Assembly (NCBI GenBank): GCA_947495575.1
Contig: CANLZL010000005.1
Location: 124,001 to 188,000 of the forward strand
Reading direction: 5' to 3'
Source: an uncultured Nioella sp.
GTDB taxonomy: Bacteria; Pseudomonadota; Alphaproteobacteria; Rhodobacterales; Rhodobacteraceae
Length of the DNA stretch: 64,000 nt
The notes beneath the pieces were generated by a model that did not search any database, had not been told where the DNA came from, and worked only from the letters and a program-made list of their open reading frames with translations. Below, piece after piece: positions 55,032 to 62,679 of this stretch (position 1 is the first letter of the stretch; every line of letters starts with the position of its first letter). Made by a program: the position numbers and the translations under genes.

Positions 55032-55736
55032 ATGGCAAATAAATTGCAAACAATCGGTTTCGATGCCGATGACACACTTTGGCAGAATGAGGCCTTCTTT
55101 CGCATCACGCAGGACCGTTTCGGCCAATTATTGCAGGACTATTCGGACCGTGATCACTTGATGGATCGTTTGCTTGAGGCCGAGAAACGCAATATCGGGC
55201 GGTATGGCTTCGGGATTAAAGGGTTCATGCTGTCGATGATCGAAACGGCCATCGAAGTAACCGATTCGGCGGTGCCCGCCAGCGTGATTTCCGAAATTCT
55301 GGCCGCCGGGCAAGAGATGCTGGAACATCCGGTGCACCTGCTGCCTCATGCCGAAGAGGCCGTGACACGGCTGGCCGAAAGCCACCAAATCGTGCTGATC
55401 ACCAAGGGCGACCTTCTGGATCAGGAACGTAAACTCGCGCAATCGGGGCTGGGCGATCTGTTTCACGGTGTGGAAATCGTCTCGGAAAAAACGCCACGCA
55501 TCTATGAGCAAGCCTTCGCCCGCCATGGCGCGGGCCCGGAAACGGCGATGATGATTGGCAATTCGATGAAATCCGACGTGGTGCCGGCGATCGAGGCGGG
55601 CGCGTGGGGTATCTATGTTCCCCATGGCCTGACCTGGGAACTGGAACATGCTGAGGCGCCCAGCACCCACCCCCGGTTCCGTGAATTGCCCGATCTGGGC
55701 GCCTTGCCCGGACTACTGGACGAAATCGAAGGCTAG
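55032..55736 (+). CDS. HAD family hydrolase
   Basis: This 234-residue phosphatase-like protein starts at ATG 55032 behind GGAGG (55022-55026). Motif I is FDADDTLWQN, where D-x-D carries the nucleophile; motif II Thr/Lys is in VLITKGD, and motif IV is in MIGNSMKSDVVPA. The helical cap lies at residues 17-85. The substrate is unknown (phosphoglycolate- or nucleotidase-like subgroups are possible). Its stop overlaps the converging LysE gene by 4 bp. Confidence 0.9.
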   Translation: MANKLQTIGFDADDTLWQNEAFFRITQDRFGQLLQDYSDRDHLMDRLLEAEKRNIGRYGFGIKGFMLSMIETAIEVTDSAVPASVISEILAAGQEMLEHPVHLLPHAEEAVTRLAESHQIVLITKGDLLDQERKLAQSGLGDLFHGVEIVSEKTPRIYEQAFARHGAGPETAMMIGNSMKSDVVPAIEAGAWGIYVPHGLTWELEHAEAPSTHPRFRELPDLGALPGLLDEIEG

Positions 55737-56371
55737 ATCGACGGGCGATAGCAGGCCAACTTTGCGCCAAACCCGATGAACACAACGCCTGTCACGCCCT
55801 TCAGCCAACGTTGAAAGCGTGGGGTCTTGGACGCGCGGGTCAACCGTGCCACCATCAAAACCATTGCCCCAAACCAAAGTGCATTCAGGGTTGCATGGAT
55901 TGTTACCAACAGGAATGAGGCCGCCGCTGTCGTCTCACCCACGGTTATGAATTGTGGAAATGCGGCCAGGTAGAACATCGACACTTTCGGGTTTAACGCA
56001 TTGGTCAAAAGCCCTTCGAAAAAGGCTTTGACCAGCGTGCGCTGACGTTTGGCCGGGGATACCGGCACGGGTGGGTCATCGCCACGAAACGCTGCGATCA
56101 GCGCTTTCACTCCGATCCAGCAGAGGTAAGCCGCCCCAAGATATTTCACGATCGAGAATGCCGTCGCAGATTGCATCAATATGATTGAGAGGCCCAGAAT
56201 GGCCAATGCCCCGTGGATGTAGAATCCGGTGATGAAACCCAGCACATTGGCAAACCCTCCACTGCGGCCAGAAGTTGGGACGGTTTTAGCAATCAAAACA
56301 CCATTCGGCCCAGGCGACATCACCAAAAGCGAAGCCACAAAGGTGAAGGTCAAAATCTCTGATAGGGCCAT
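55733..56371 (-). CDS. LysE family translocator
   Basis: This 212-residue membrane protein counts from ATG 56371 (six further codons are open upstream). It has six hydrophobic helices and the family start LVMSPGPNGVLIAKT with the PGPN motif near residue 20. RhtB/LysE proteins export amino acids or derivatives. The substrate is unknown. It is divergent from the first ArsR gene. Confidence 0.92.
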   Translation of the reverse strand: MALSEILTFTFVASLLVMSPGPNGVLIAKTVPTSGRSGGFANVLGFITGFYIHGALAILGLSIILMQSATAFSIVKYLGAAYLCWIGVKALIAAFRGDDPPVPVSPAKRQRTLVKAFFEGLLTNALNPKVSMFYLAAFPQFITVGETTAAASFLLVTIHATLNALWFGAMVLMVARLTRASKTPRFQRWLKGVTGVVFIGFGAKLACYRPSI

Positions 56372-56477
56372 GGCGATCCTCACTTGCAATTCTTCGCCCG
56401 AGACTGCCCTGAGCCCCCTTTCTTCTCAAGTCATTTGGTCGCTCACGCGGGCGTGAATTGACTCAAAAGCACATTCA

Positions 56478-56495
56478 CATAACCATTGGGTTATG
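56478..56495. promoter_or_regulatory. Palindrome covering the start codon of the first ArsR gene
   Basis: CATAACC-ATTG-GGTTATG is a perfect 7-4-7 inverted repeat whose last three bases are the ATG of the regulator. TAAC/GTTA half-sites fit ArsR-family operators. Confidence 0.6.
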
Positions 56496-56831
56496 GATTC
56501 GCATAGACTAGACCGCATTTTCTCTGCCCTCTCCGATGCAACACGTCGGGGCATTCTGGCGGAACTCGCCACAGGCGAACGCACCGTAAAGGAGCTGTGC
56601 GAACCCTTCGATATGTCCCAGCCCGCTATCTCAAAACACCTTCGTGTGTTGGATCGGGCCGGGCTGATCCGCCGCGAAAAACGGGGGCGCGAGAATTTTG
56701 TCTCGGCACAATCTGAGGCCGCCGATCAGGCCGCTGCCTGGATCCAGCATTACAGCCGCTTCTGGCGACACCATTTTGATCAGGTTGCCGACCATCTGGC
56801 TCGAAAGAAAGGCAAGACCCATGACAACTGA
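56493..56831 (+). CDS. ArsR family transcriptional regulator (AHSA1-linked)
   Basis: This 112-residue winged-helix protein has LDRIFSALSDATRRGILAEL at the N-terminus and the recognition helix in MSQPAISKHLRVLDRAGLI. There are no metal-binding cysteine pairs, so it is of the non-metal SdpR-like group often paired with AHSA1/SRPBCC genes. Its end overlaps the start of the AHSA1 gene by 11 bp. A perfect palindrome overlaps its own start codon, so autorepression is likely. Confidence 0.9.
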   Translation: MDSHRLDRIFSALSDATRRGILAELATGERTVKELCEPFDMSQPAISKHLRVLDRAGLIRREKRGRENFVSAQSEAADQAAAWIQHYSRFWRHHFDQVADHLARKKGKTHDN

Positions 56832-57276
56832 AACCCACGTGAAGGGCGATACACTGACAGTCCGCCGTGTCTATGACGCCTCCTTGGCCGAGACATGGGA
56901 CGCTTGGATTGAGGCTGGAAAGACAACCCATTGGTGGGGCTGTTCGCAAACAACCAAGGTAAGGTCTGAGGTGGAGCCAAAACTCGGCGGTAAATATCAC
57001 CACGAGATGACCATCGAGGGCCAGGGCGAGCACCTGATCGCGGGTGAGTTCACGGCCTACGATCCGCCATCCTTACTGGCCTACCGAATGCCCGGGATCG
57101 ACCCAGAACAGACTATGGATGTTCGGGTAGAATTTAAGGAAGTGTTTGGTGGCACCGAAGTCACTCTGACGCAGAACATGATCCCCGAACCCTTCCGCGG
57201 CATGGTTGAGGCCGGCTGGACCGCCTCATTTGACCGGTTGGCCCGGTTCTTTGATGGCGACCGCCGCGCGGCCTGA
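56821..57276 (+). CDS. SRPBCC (AHSA1/Aha1-like) domain protein
   Basis: This 151-residue START-like protein counts from ATG 56821. The AHSA1 pattern is visible: LTVRRVYDASLAETWDAWI, HWWGC near residue 39, GGKYHHEMTIEG near 60 and the C-terminal FDRLARFF. Proteins of this group bind small hydrophobic ligands; the true role is unknown. It is translationally coupled to the ArsR gene in front. Confidence 0.88.
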   Translation: MTTETHVKGDTLTVRRVYDASLAETWDAWIEAGKTTHWWGCSQTTKVRSEVEPKLGGKYHHEMTIEGQGEHLIAGEFTAYDPPSLLAYRMPGIDPEQTMDVRVEFKEVFGGTEVTLTQNMIPEPFRGMVEAGWTASFDRLARFFDGDRRAA

Positions 57277-57310
57277 TCCTCGGGGTTGAATTTCATAATT
57301 TAACATGTCA

Positions 57311-57320
57311 GTTAATTAAC
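57311..57320. promoter_or_regulatory. Palindrome immediately before the second ArsR gene
   Basis: GTTAATTAAC is a perfect 10-bp palindrome one base before the ATG at 57322, flanked by a wider AACAT/ATGTT pair (57302-57326 region). It shares the GTTA/TAAC half-sites of the palindrome at 56478-56495. Confidence 0.5.
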
Positions 57321-57321
57321 A

Positions 57322-57660
57322 ATGTTGCGAATCGAAAATCACCCCCTTGCCTCCTCCTTTGCCGCGCTTGGCGATCCGACACGGTTGGCTATCATCGACC
57401 GGCTAATGTCCAACGGCCCGCAAAGTGCCGGTGCCCTGCAGGATGTTGCGGAAATCTCGGCCCCAGCTATCTCGCGCCACCTGAAAGTGCTGCGCGAGGC
57501 GGGATTGATCCGGCAAGAGATCGACGCGCAACGCCGTATCTATTCGGTCTCACCTGATGCCATCCGGGCGATCGGCCGTTGGACCATGACCCGTAAAGAG
57601 TTCTGGGAGGGCAGCCTTGATCGGCTTTCGGCCCTTCTGGATGCCAAAGAAGAGGATTAA
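57322..57660 (+). CDS. ArsR family transcriptional regulator (second copy)
   Basis: This 112-residue winged-helix protein has FAALGDPTRLAIIDRLMSNG at the N-terminus and ISAPAISRHLKVLREAGLI as recognition helix, similar in layout to the protein at 56493. There are no metal-site cysteines. There is no ribosome site between the palindrome and the start, so the mRNA may be nearly leaderless. It is followed after three bases by a second AHSA1 gene. Confidence 0.9.
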   Translation: MLRIENHPLASSFAALGDPTRLAIIDRLMSNGPQSAGALQDVAEISAPAISRHLKVLREAGLIRQEIDAQRRIYSVSPDAIRAIGRWTMTRKEFWEGSLDRLSALLDAKEED

Positions 57661-57663
57661 GCC

Positions 57664-58104
57664 ATGGCCGATCTTGAAATCACCCGAACCTTCAAGGCGG
57701 CGCCGGATAAGGTGTTTGCCGTGCTGACCCAGCCAGAAAACCTTCTGGATTGGTGGGGCCCGGTGGGCGTGCATGTCAAACCGACCGATCTGAGCCTTGA
57801 CCTGACCAAACCCGGACCCTGGGGGTCCGTGATGGAAAATGATGAGGGCGGCACTTACAAAGTCACCGGCCATGTCACCCATGTCGACCCACCCAAATCT
57901 GTCGGTTTCACCTGGGCCTGGCATGATGAGGACGACAGACGCGGCCATGAAAGTCACGTCATGTTCACGGTCGAACCCGCCCCGGGTGGCGGCAGCCTTT
58001 TTCGTCTTAACCATGTGGATCTGGCCGATGCTGAGATGGCCGAACGCCATCAAGGCGGCTGGACCTCTTCGCTATCCAAACTTGACCCGCTGGTTGCGGG
58101 CTAA
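57664..58104 (+). CDS. SRPBCC (AHSA1/Aha1-like) domain protein (second copy)
   Basis: This 146-residue protein has LEITRTFKAAPDKVFAVLTQ, LLDWWGPVG near residue 36 and the C-terminal HQGGWTSSLSKLD, the AHSA1 pattern (GW near the last helix). It is part of the second ArsR-AHSA1 module, with a YCII gene behind it. The ligand is unknown. Confidence 0.88.
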   Translation: MADLEITRTFKAAPDKVFAVLTQPENLLDWWGPVGVHVKPTDLSLDLTKPGPWGSVMENDEGGTYKVTGHVTHVDPPKSVGFTWAWHDEDDRRGHESHVMFTVEPAPGGGSLFRLNHVDLADAEMAERHQGGWTSSLSKLDPLVAG

Positions 58105-58123
58105 CCAACAGGAGGAATTTCCA

Positions 58124-58435
58124 ATGTCCAAATATCTTTATGTCTATCACGGTGGATCCATGCCCGAGACACCAGAAGAAGGCGCCAAGGTCATGGCCGC
58201 CTGGGAGGCCTGGATGGGCGGTCTGGGCGCTGCGATTGTCGATGGCGGTGCACCGGTTGGCATGTCCAAAACCGTAGGCGCATCCGGAACGACTGATGAT
58301 GGCGGCGCAAACCCTGCCTCTGGTTATACAATAGTGGAGGCCGACAGCCACGCGGCCGCGGCCAAAATGGCCGAAGGATGCCCCATCATCGACGGCGGCG
58401 GATCGGTCGAAGTTGCCGAAATCATGCCAATGTGA
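58124..58435 (+). CDS. YCII-related domain protein
   Basis: This 103-residue protein starts at ATG 58124 behind AGGAGGA (58110-58116). It is of the ferredoxin-like YCII/DGPF group: MSKYLYVYHGGSMPETPEEG, WEAWMGGLGAAIVDGGAP, and GYTIVEADSHAAAAKMAEGC with the C-terminal IDGGGSVEVAEI. YCII-like genes often accompany ArsR-AHSA1 pairs. No catalytic role is assigned. Confidence 0.85.
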   Translation: MSKYLYVYHGGSMPETPEEGAKVMAAWEAWMGGLGAAIVDGGAPVGMSKTVGASGTTDDGGANPASGYTIVEADSHAAAAKMAEGCPIIDGGGSVEVAEIMPM

Positions 58436-58444
58436 TCAAAATTT

Positions 58445-58480
58445 GAGGGCGCGCCCTGTTGCACAACCGGGCGCGCCCTC
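58445..58480 (+). terminator. Hairpin after the ArsR-AHSA1-YCII unit
   Basis: A perfect 12-bp stem GAGGGCGCGCCC/GGGCGCGCCCTC (58445-58456 with 58469-58480). There is no T run, so it may need Rho or act as an mRNA 3' stabiliser. Confidence 0.7.
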
Positions 58481-58519
58481 GCACAGTCGCATATCACTTT
58501 CGCAGGATATGCGCGCCGA

Positions 58520-59131
58520 ATGATCGATTCCCACCTCTTGCCGCTCCAACGACGGATGACGATGCCGTTTGCCCGCGCGCTACGATCGGCGGGCATTCGC
58601 GCTGACCAAATCACAGTGGTCGGGTTTGGCATCGGCATTCTGGCCTTCCTCGCATTATGGGCCGGGCTTTATGTGTTGGGACTTGTGCTGATCTTGCTCA
58701 ATCGACTGGCCGACGGGCTGGATGGAGCTGTGGCGCGATTAGCCGGGCCAACAGATCGCGGCGCTTTCCTCGATATCGCGTTGGATTTCGTGTTCTACGC
58801 CTTGGTGCCCCTGGGATTTGCGTTGTCCAACCCAGCGGATAACGCCCTTCCCGCCGCCGTCCTAATATGCAGCTTTGTCGGCACCGGGTCATCCTTTCTG
58901 GCCTTCTCTGTCCTCGCTTGCGAACGCGGGCTAAAGGCCGACGCCTACCCGTCCAAAGGTATCTACTACCTTGGTGGATTGACCGAAGGGTTCGAAACCA
59001 TCCTCTTCTTTGCCGCGTTCTGCCTCTGGCCCTCAACCTTCCCGATCCTTGCTTATGTTTTTGCCGCTGGCGCCGTGGTTACAACGGTGACCCGCTGGAT
59101 CATGGGGTGGCAGGCTTTCGGGGCGGATTAG
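58520..59131 (+). CDS. CDP-alcohol phosphatidyltransferase family protein
   Basis: This 203-residue membrane enzyme has about five helices. The diagnostic motif D-x2-DG-x2-AR-x8-G-x3-D-x3-D is complete in DGLDGAVARLAGPTDRG followed by AFLDIALD, near residues 66-92. It transfers a phosphatidyl or related group from a CDP-alcohol to an acceptor alcohol. The acceptor is not evident; the protein is not obviously PgsA or PssA. Its stop overlaps the converging MFS gene by 4 bp. Confidence 0.9.
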   Translation: MIDSHLLPLQRRMTMPFARALRSAGIRADQITVVGFGIGILAFLALWAGLYVLGLVLILLNRLADGLDGAVARLAGPTDRGAFLDIALDFVFYALVPLGFALSNPADNALPAAVLICSFVGTGSSFLAFSVLACERGLKADAYPSKGIYYLGGLTEGFETILFFAAFCLWPSTFPILAYVFAAGAVVTTVTRWIMGWQAFGAD

Positions 59132-60318
59132 CCCTGCCAAATCCGCGATGAAACCACCGCCATTCCGCCCGCAACCACCGCGCCTACGATCAACGCGGCA
59201 GGCAACCCAATGCTGGCCCCCAACCAGCCAGCCGCCGGATAGCCGATCAACCAACAGGCATGGCTGAGCGCAAATTGCGCCGTAAAGACCGCTGGTCTGT
59301 CTCGTGACGCCGCAGACCGTTTCAACAAACGGCCAGAGGGCGTGAGAATCCCTGCATTCAACCCGCCCAATACGAACCAAACGGCAATCAAAAGGGTCCA
59401 GCTTTCGGTCCCGATCCAGAGCGCGATGCCATAGGCGAGGCCTACCAGAGCTAATCCGAAAGAGCTTGCCACCATCACGGCCCGGTCTCGCATATCGTGC
59501 AAAAGGCCGGGCAGGATCAACGCTACGGCCATGGCTCCTGCCCCATAGGCCGCCATGACAAGTGCGACGTCTCCTTCGCCGCCATGAAATCGAGCCCGAA
59601 CCAGAACGACGGTATTGACCAAAACAAAGGCCACAACGGCCGCAACGGACATATTCAGGGCTAACAATCCGCGTAGGCGCGGCGTTGCCAGATATATCCG
59701 CACACCGCGCGTTAGCCGTTCGCGGAAGGGACGATCCTCGGCCTCCCCGCGCGCGGGCAAGTTCACTGAAAGGATCAGGACGGCGGAGATCAGGAAGCCA
59801 ACGACCGTGCCAAGGAAAAGCAGGTTGTAACTCATCACTGTCAGCAGCATTGCCGCCAAGGCCGGGCTGACAAGCGTTTCGATCTCATAGGCCATCCGAG
59901 ACAAGGATAAGGCATGGGTATAGTCCTCCTCATCTGTCAAAACATCCGGGATCACGGCCTGAAAACTTGGGGTGAATGTGGCCGAAGCTGCCTGAAGCAG
60001 AAAGATCAGTGCATAGATCTGCCAAACTGCATCAATGAACGGCAACGACAGGGCGACCGCGGCGCGTATCAAATCCGCACCAATCAATACGGCTCGGCGC
60101 GGAAGCCGCGCAAACAGGGCCGTCGCCAAAGGCGAGATGCCGACATAAGCCACCATCTTGATCGTCAGGGCTGTGCCCAGCACTGCTCCCGCCCGGTCTC
60201 CTGCCAAGTCATAGGCCAGCAATGCCAGTGCCACAGTCAGCAAACCAGTGCCCACCAACGCAACCACTTGCGCGGCAAAAAGCCGTGAGAAAACCGGATG
60301 ATGCAAAAGGCTTATCAT
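59128..60318 (-). CDS. MFS transporter
   Basis: This 396-residue polytopic protein has 10-12 hydrophobic helices, counted from ATG 60318. The start FSRLFAAQVVALVGTGLLTV is typical of the MFS_1/MFS_3 group, with loop motif RLPRRAVLIGADLIRA after helix 2. The C-terminal half repeats the fold. The substrate is unknown, with a drug or metabolite efflux pump possible. It is transcribed downstream of the quinone oxidoreductase gene on the same strand, with a terminator-like repeat between. Confidence 0.88.
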   Translation of the reverse strand: MISLLHHPVFSRLFAAQVVALVGTGLLTVALALLAYDLAGDRAGAVLGTALTIKMVAYVGISPLATALFARLPRRAVLIGADLIRAAVALSLPFIDAVWQIYALIFLLQAASATFTPSFQAVIPDVLTDEEDYTHALSLSRMAYEIETLVSPALAAMLLTVMSYNLLFLGTVVGFLISAVLILSVNLPARGEAEDRPFRERLTRGVRIYLATPRLRGLLALNMSVAAVVAFVLVNTVVLVRARFHGGEGDVALVMAAYGAGAMAVALILPGLLHDMRDRAVMVASSFGLALVGLAYGIALWIGTESWTLLIAVWFVLGGLNAGILTPSGRLLKRSAASRDRPAVFTAQFALSHACWLIGYPAAGWLGASIGLPAALIVGAVVAGGMAVVSSRIWQG

Positions 60319-60373
60319 GCGCCCAACCATCTAGGAGAATGCCCCTGCCGGTCCAGCCCTTTCATTTTGCCAG

Positions 60374-60410
60374 AAATACCTCGGGGGTCCGGGGGGAGGA
60401 ACCCCCGGCC
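60374..60410 (-). repeat. Dispersed terminator-like repeat, second copy
   Basis: On the minus strand CCGGGGG/CCCCCGG forms a hairpin (60389-60395 with 60402-60408) followed by ACCCCCGAGGTATTT. The tail matches the repeat at 12552-12566 nearly base for base. It lies behind the quinone oxidoreductase gene. Confidence 0.7.
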
Positions 60411-60443
60411 GGTCGACGCGCGTGAAACGCGCGGCGAAACCCT

Positions 60444-61433
60444 TTAGCGAACTTTCAGGACAATCTTGCCGATATGAGTTGAGCTTTCCATATGCGCATG
60501 CGCGGCAGCAGCCTCACCCAACGCAAATTCCGAATCCATCACTGGTCCAATTCGGCCTGCGATCAGCAGGGGCCAGACCTTTTCCTCCAACTCCCGCGCG
60601 ATCCGGGCTTTGGCCTCATCGCTTTGCGGTCGCAGGGTGGATCCGGTCAGAGTCAAACGGCGGGTCATCATTTGGGCAAAATTGATCTCGGCCTTGGGGC
60701 CTTGCAAAAACGCGATTTGAACCAGACGCCCGTCATTGGCCAGAGATTTGATGTTTTTATAGATATACGTGCCCCCGACCATATCGAGGATCACATTGGC
60801 CCCGCCCTCAGAGCGCATCACCTCAACGAAGTCTTCTTCGCGGTAATTGATGGCCCGTTCGGCGCCCAACTCCACACATGCCGCACATTTCCCGGACGAC
60901 CCGGCCGTCGCAAAGACGCGCGCCCCAAACTCTCGGGCCAATTGGATCGCGGTCGTGCCAATCCCGGACGAGCCGCCATGCACCAAAAATCGCTCCCCTG
61001 CGGTTAGCCCCCCTCGCATAAAGACGTTGGACCACACGGTGAAATAGGTTTCGCACAACGCCGCTGCCTGATCCATCGGCATGCCGTCCGGCACTGGCAG
61101 GGCATGATCGGCGGCAGTCAGAACATATTCGGCATATCCGCCACCGGGCAGCAGGGCTGTTACCTTGTCACCTACGGCCCACCTGCTGACGCCTGCGCCA
61201 ACGGCGGCGATGGTCCCGGCGGCTTCCAACCCCGGCAGGGGAGAGGCATCAGCGGGTGGATTATACATACCGGCACGTTGCAATGCGTCTGGTCGGTTCA
61301 CCCCGGCATAATCAACTGCGATCAGGATTTGCCCCGCGCCGGGCACGGGTACTGGCACCGTCACCGGGCGCAACACCTCTGGCCCTCCGGCCTCTGCAAT
61401 TTCAACAGCGCGCATTTCAGAGGGCAAACTCAT
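60444..61433 (-). CDS. NAD(P)H quinone oxidoreductase, zinc-free MDR family (PIG3-like)
   Basis: This 329-residue medium-chain reductase begins MSLPSEMRAVEIAEAGGPEV. The MDR core shows DYAGVNRPDALQRAGMY near residue 39, PGLEAAGTI, and the NADPH motif HGGSSGIGTTAIQLA near 152. Zinc-ligand cysteines are missing, as in QOR/TP53I3 proteins. It reduces quinones or enones with NADPH. It lies 18 bp downstream of the COQ9 gene, probably in one operon. Confidence 0.92.
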   Translation of the reverse strand: MSLPSEMRAVEIAEAGGPEVLRPVTVPVPVPGAGQILIAVDYAGVNRPDALQRAGMYNPPADASPLPGLEAAGTIAAVGAGVSRWAVGDKVTALLPGGGYAEYVLTAADHALPVPDGMPMDQAAALCETYFTVWSNVFMRGGLTAGERFLVHGGSSGIGTTAIQLAREFGARVFATAGSSGKCAACVELGAERAINYREEDFVEVMRSEGGANVILDMVGGTYIYKNIKSLANDGRLVQIAFLQGPKAEINFAQMMTRRLTLTGSTLRPQSDEAKARIARELEEKVWPLLIAGRIGPVMDSEFALGEAAAAHAHMESSTHIGKIVLKVR

Positions 61434-61451
61434 ATCTGGAAGTCCTTTAGA

Positions 61452-62147
61452 TCAATTCCCGCGCGGGCCCTGACCCTGATGGCCGGGCATATCGCGCGGC
61501 GCAACCTTGGCAGGGGGTTTGATCTGGCTCAACAGCCAATTGGGCCCCGCCATAAGCGGAGAGAGGAGCTTATTGTCGCGCATCTGGGCTTTGAATTTCT
61601 CAAATCGCATGACGTCCTCGATCCGTCGATCAAGGAAGGCCCATGTGGCCTCATGTCCATCAGACTGGTCTCCAAGCCAATATAGCACAACCGAGCTGTA
61701 GACACCCGAAAGGGTCATGCGTTTGGTGTACCAGTTATAGTCTTCACTGCTGTCGCCAATTGCGGTCCAGATCTTATCTGCCGTCTCCCACAGCGCCTTG
61801 GCCCCGTCGCCTGCATGCAGCGGCAAGGAAAACAGTGTTGTCCCGCGCCGAACGGCTTCTTTCTGCCCGGCCATCAATTCCAACCGAATGCGAATGGCCT
61901 GAGTGATCTTTTCACGGATCTTCATGCCATCCAGCGCACCGCCCTCAATTTCGGCAACCATCGCGTCATCGCCGCGCCGGTGAAAGGCAAGCGCCAGATC
62001 GACAGCGCCCCTGGGGAACAGGCCCCGCGCAACCGCCGGATCGGCCCCAACATCCTCAATCGATGCTTTCAAAGTGGCCTCGGACCAGCCGTCAAAAACG
62101 ACATGCAACAGGGCCGCATCAAGGATTTCATCTTTCAGATCGGGCAT
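61452..62147 (-). CDS. COQ9 family protein
   Basis: This 231-residue protein resembles COQ9, a TetR-fold lipid-binding factor needed for a hydroxylation step of ubiquinone synthesis. The N-terminal DEILDAALLHVVFDGWSE is TetR-like. The C-terminal part has DNWYTKR-like YNWYTKRMTLSGVYSSVVLYWL followed by RRIEDVMRFEKFK, the COQ9 signature (quoted in parts). It is divergent from rpsU and upstream of a quinone reductase. Confidence 0.9.
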   Translation of the reverse strand: MPDLKDEILDAALLHVVFDGWSEATLKASIEDVGADPAVARGLFPRGAVDLALAFHRRGDDAMVAEIEGGALDGMKIREKITQAIRIRLELMAGQKEAVRRGTTLFSLPLHAGDGAKALWETADKIWTAIGDSSEDYNWYTKRMTLSGVYSSVVLYWLGDQSDGHEATWAFLDRRIEDVMRFEKFKAQMRDNKLLSPLMAGPNWLLSQIKPPAKVAPRDMPGHQGQGPRGN

Positions 62148-62211
62148 GGCAAAGCCTCCGGTTTTAGGGACAGGCGCGTACTAGACATATAGGGGACCCT
62201 TTGCTATACGG

Positions 62212-62263
62212 CCACCTCCTGCAAATTCTTGCAACTCAAACTTAGAAAGGTGGTGAAAACCAC
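62212..62263 (+). promoter_or_regulatory. rpsU leader with alternative pairings around the ribosome site
   Basis: CCACCT (62212-62217) can pair with AGGTGG (62248-62253), which is the likely Shine-Dalgarno region. The same GTGG (62250-62253) can instead pair with CCAC (62260-62263), just before the ATG. The two pairings exclude each other. Confidence 0.45.
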
Positions 62264-62470
62264 ATGCAGGTTAGCGTTCGTGACAACAATGTCGATCAGG
62301 CACTCCGTGCTCTGAAGAAAAAGCTGCAGCGTGAAGGCGTTTTTCGCGAAATGAAGCTCAAGCAACATTTCGAAAAACCGTCCGAGAAAAAAGCGCGCGA
62401 GAAGGCCGAAGCAATTCGCCGTGCTCGTAAACTGGCTCGGAAAAAAGCGCAGCGCGAGGGGATGCTCTAA
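62264..62470 (+). CDS. rpsU: 30S ribosomal protein S21
   Basis: This 68-residue basic protein begins [20 protein letters not shown], the S21 signature, and ends with a Lys/Arg-rich helix ([17 protein letters not shown]). It is a late-binding 30S protein. It is a single gene with its own terminator, and its leader contains the pairing described at 62212-62263. Confidence 0.97.
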   Translation: MQVSVRDNNVDQALRALKKKLQREGVFREMKLKQHFEKPSEKKAREKAEAIRRARKLARKKAQREGML

Positions 62471-62526
62471 GCAACCCTCAAGCTTAGCGAACTTTGGCGG
62501 GCGACCGTCGAAAAAACGCCCCCGTG

Positions 62527-62548
62527 CCCCCGGCCCGGGGGTTTGTTT
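62527..62548 (+). terminator. Terminator of rpsU
   Basis: The stem CCCCCG/CGGGGG (62527-62532 with 62536-62541) is followed by TTTG and a long T run. Confidence 0.85.
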
Positions 62549-62679
62549 TTTTGGCAGGTCCGTTTGCGGTATCTTCGCCTTTTCCTGGCGAACCTTGTCA
62601 AAAATTGCCTTTGGGCGCACAATCGAGTTTGGGGATCCTACCGTATGATGCGGGCCAATTGGCCGCGATTGGAGGGAAA

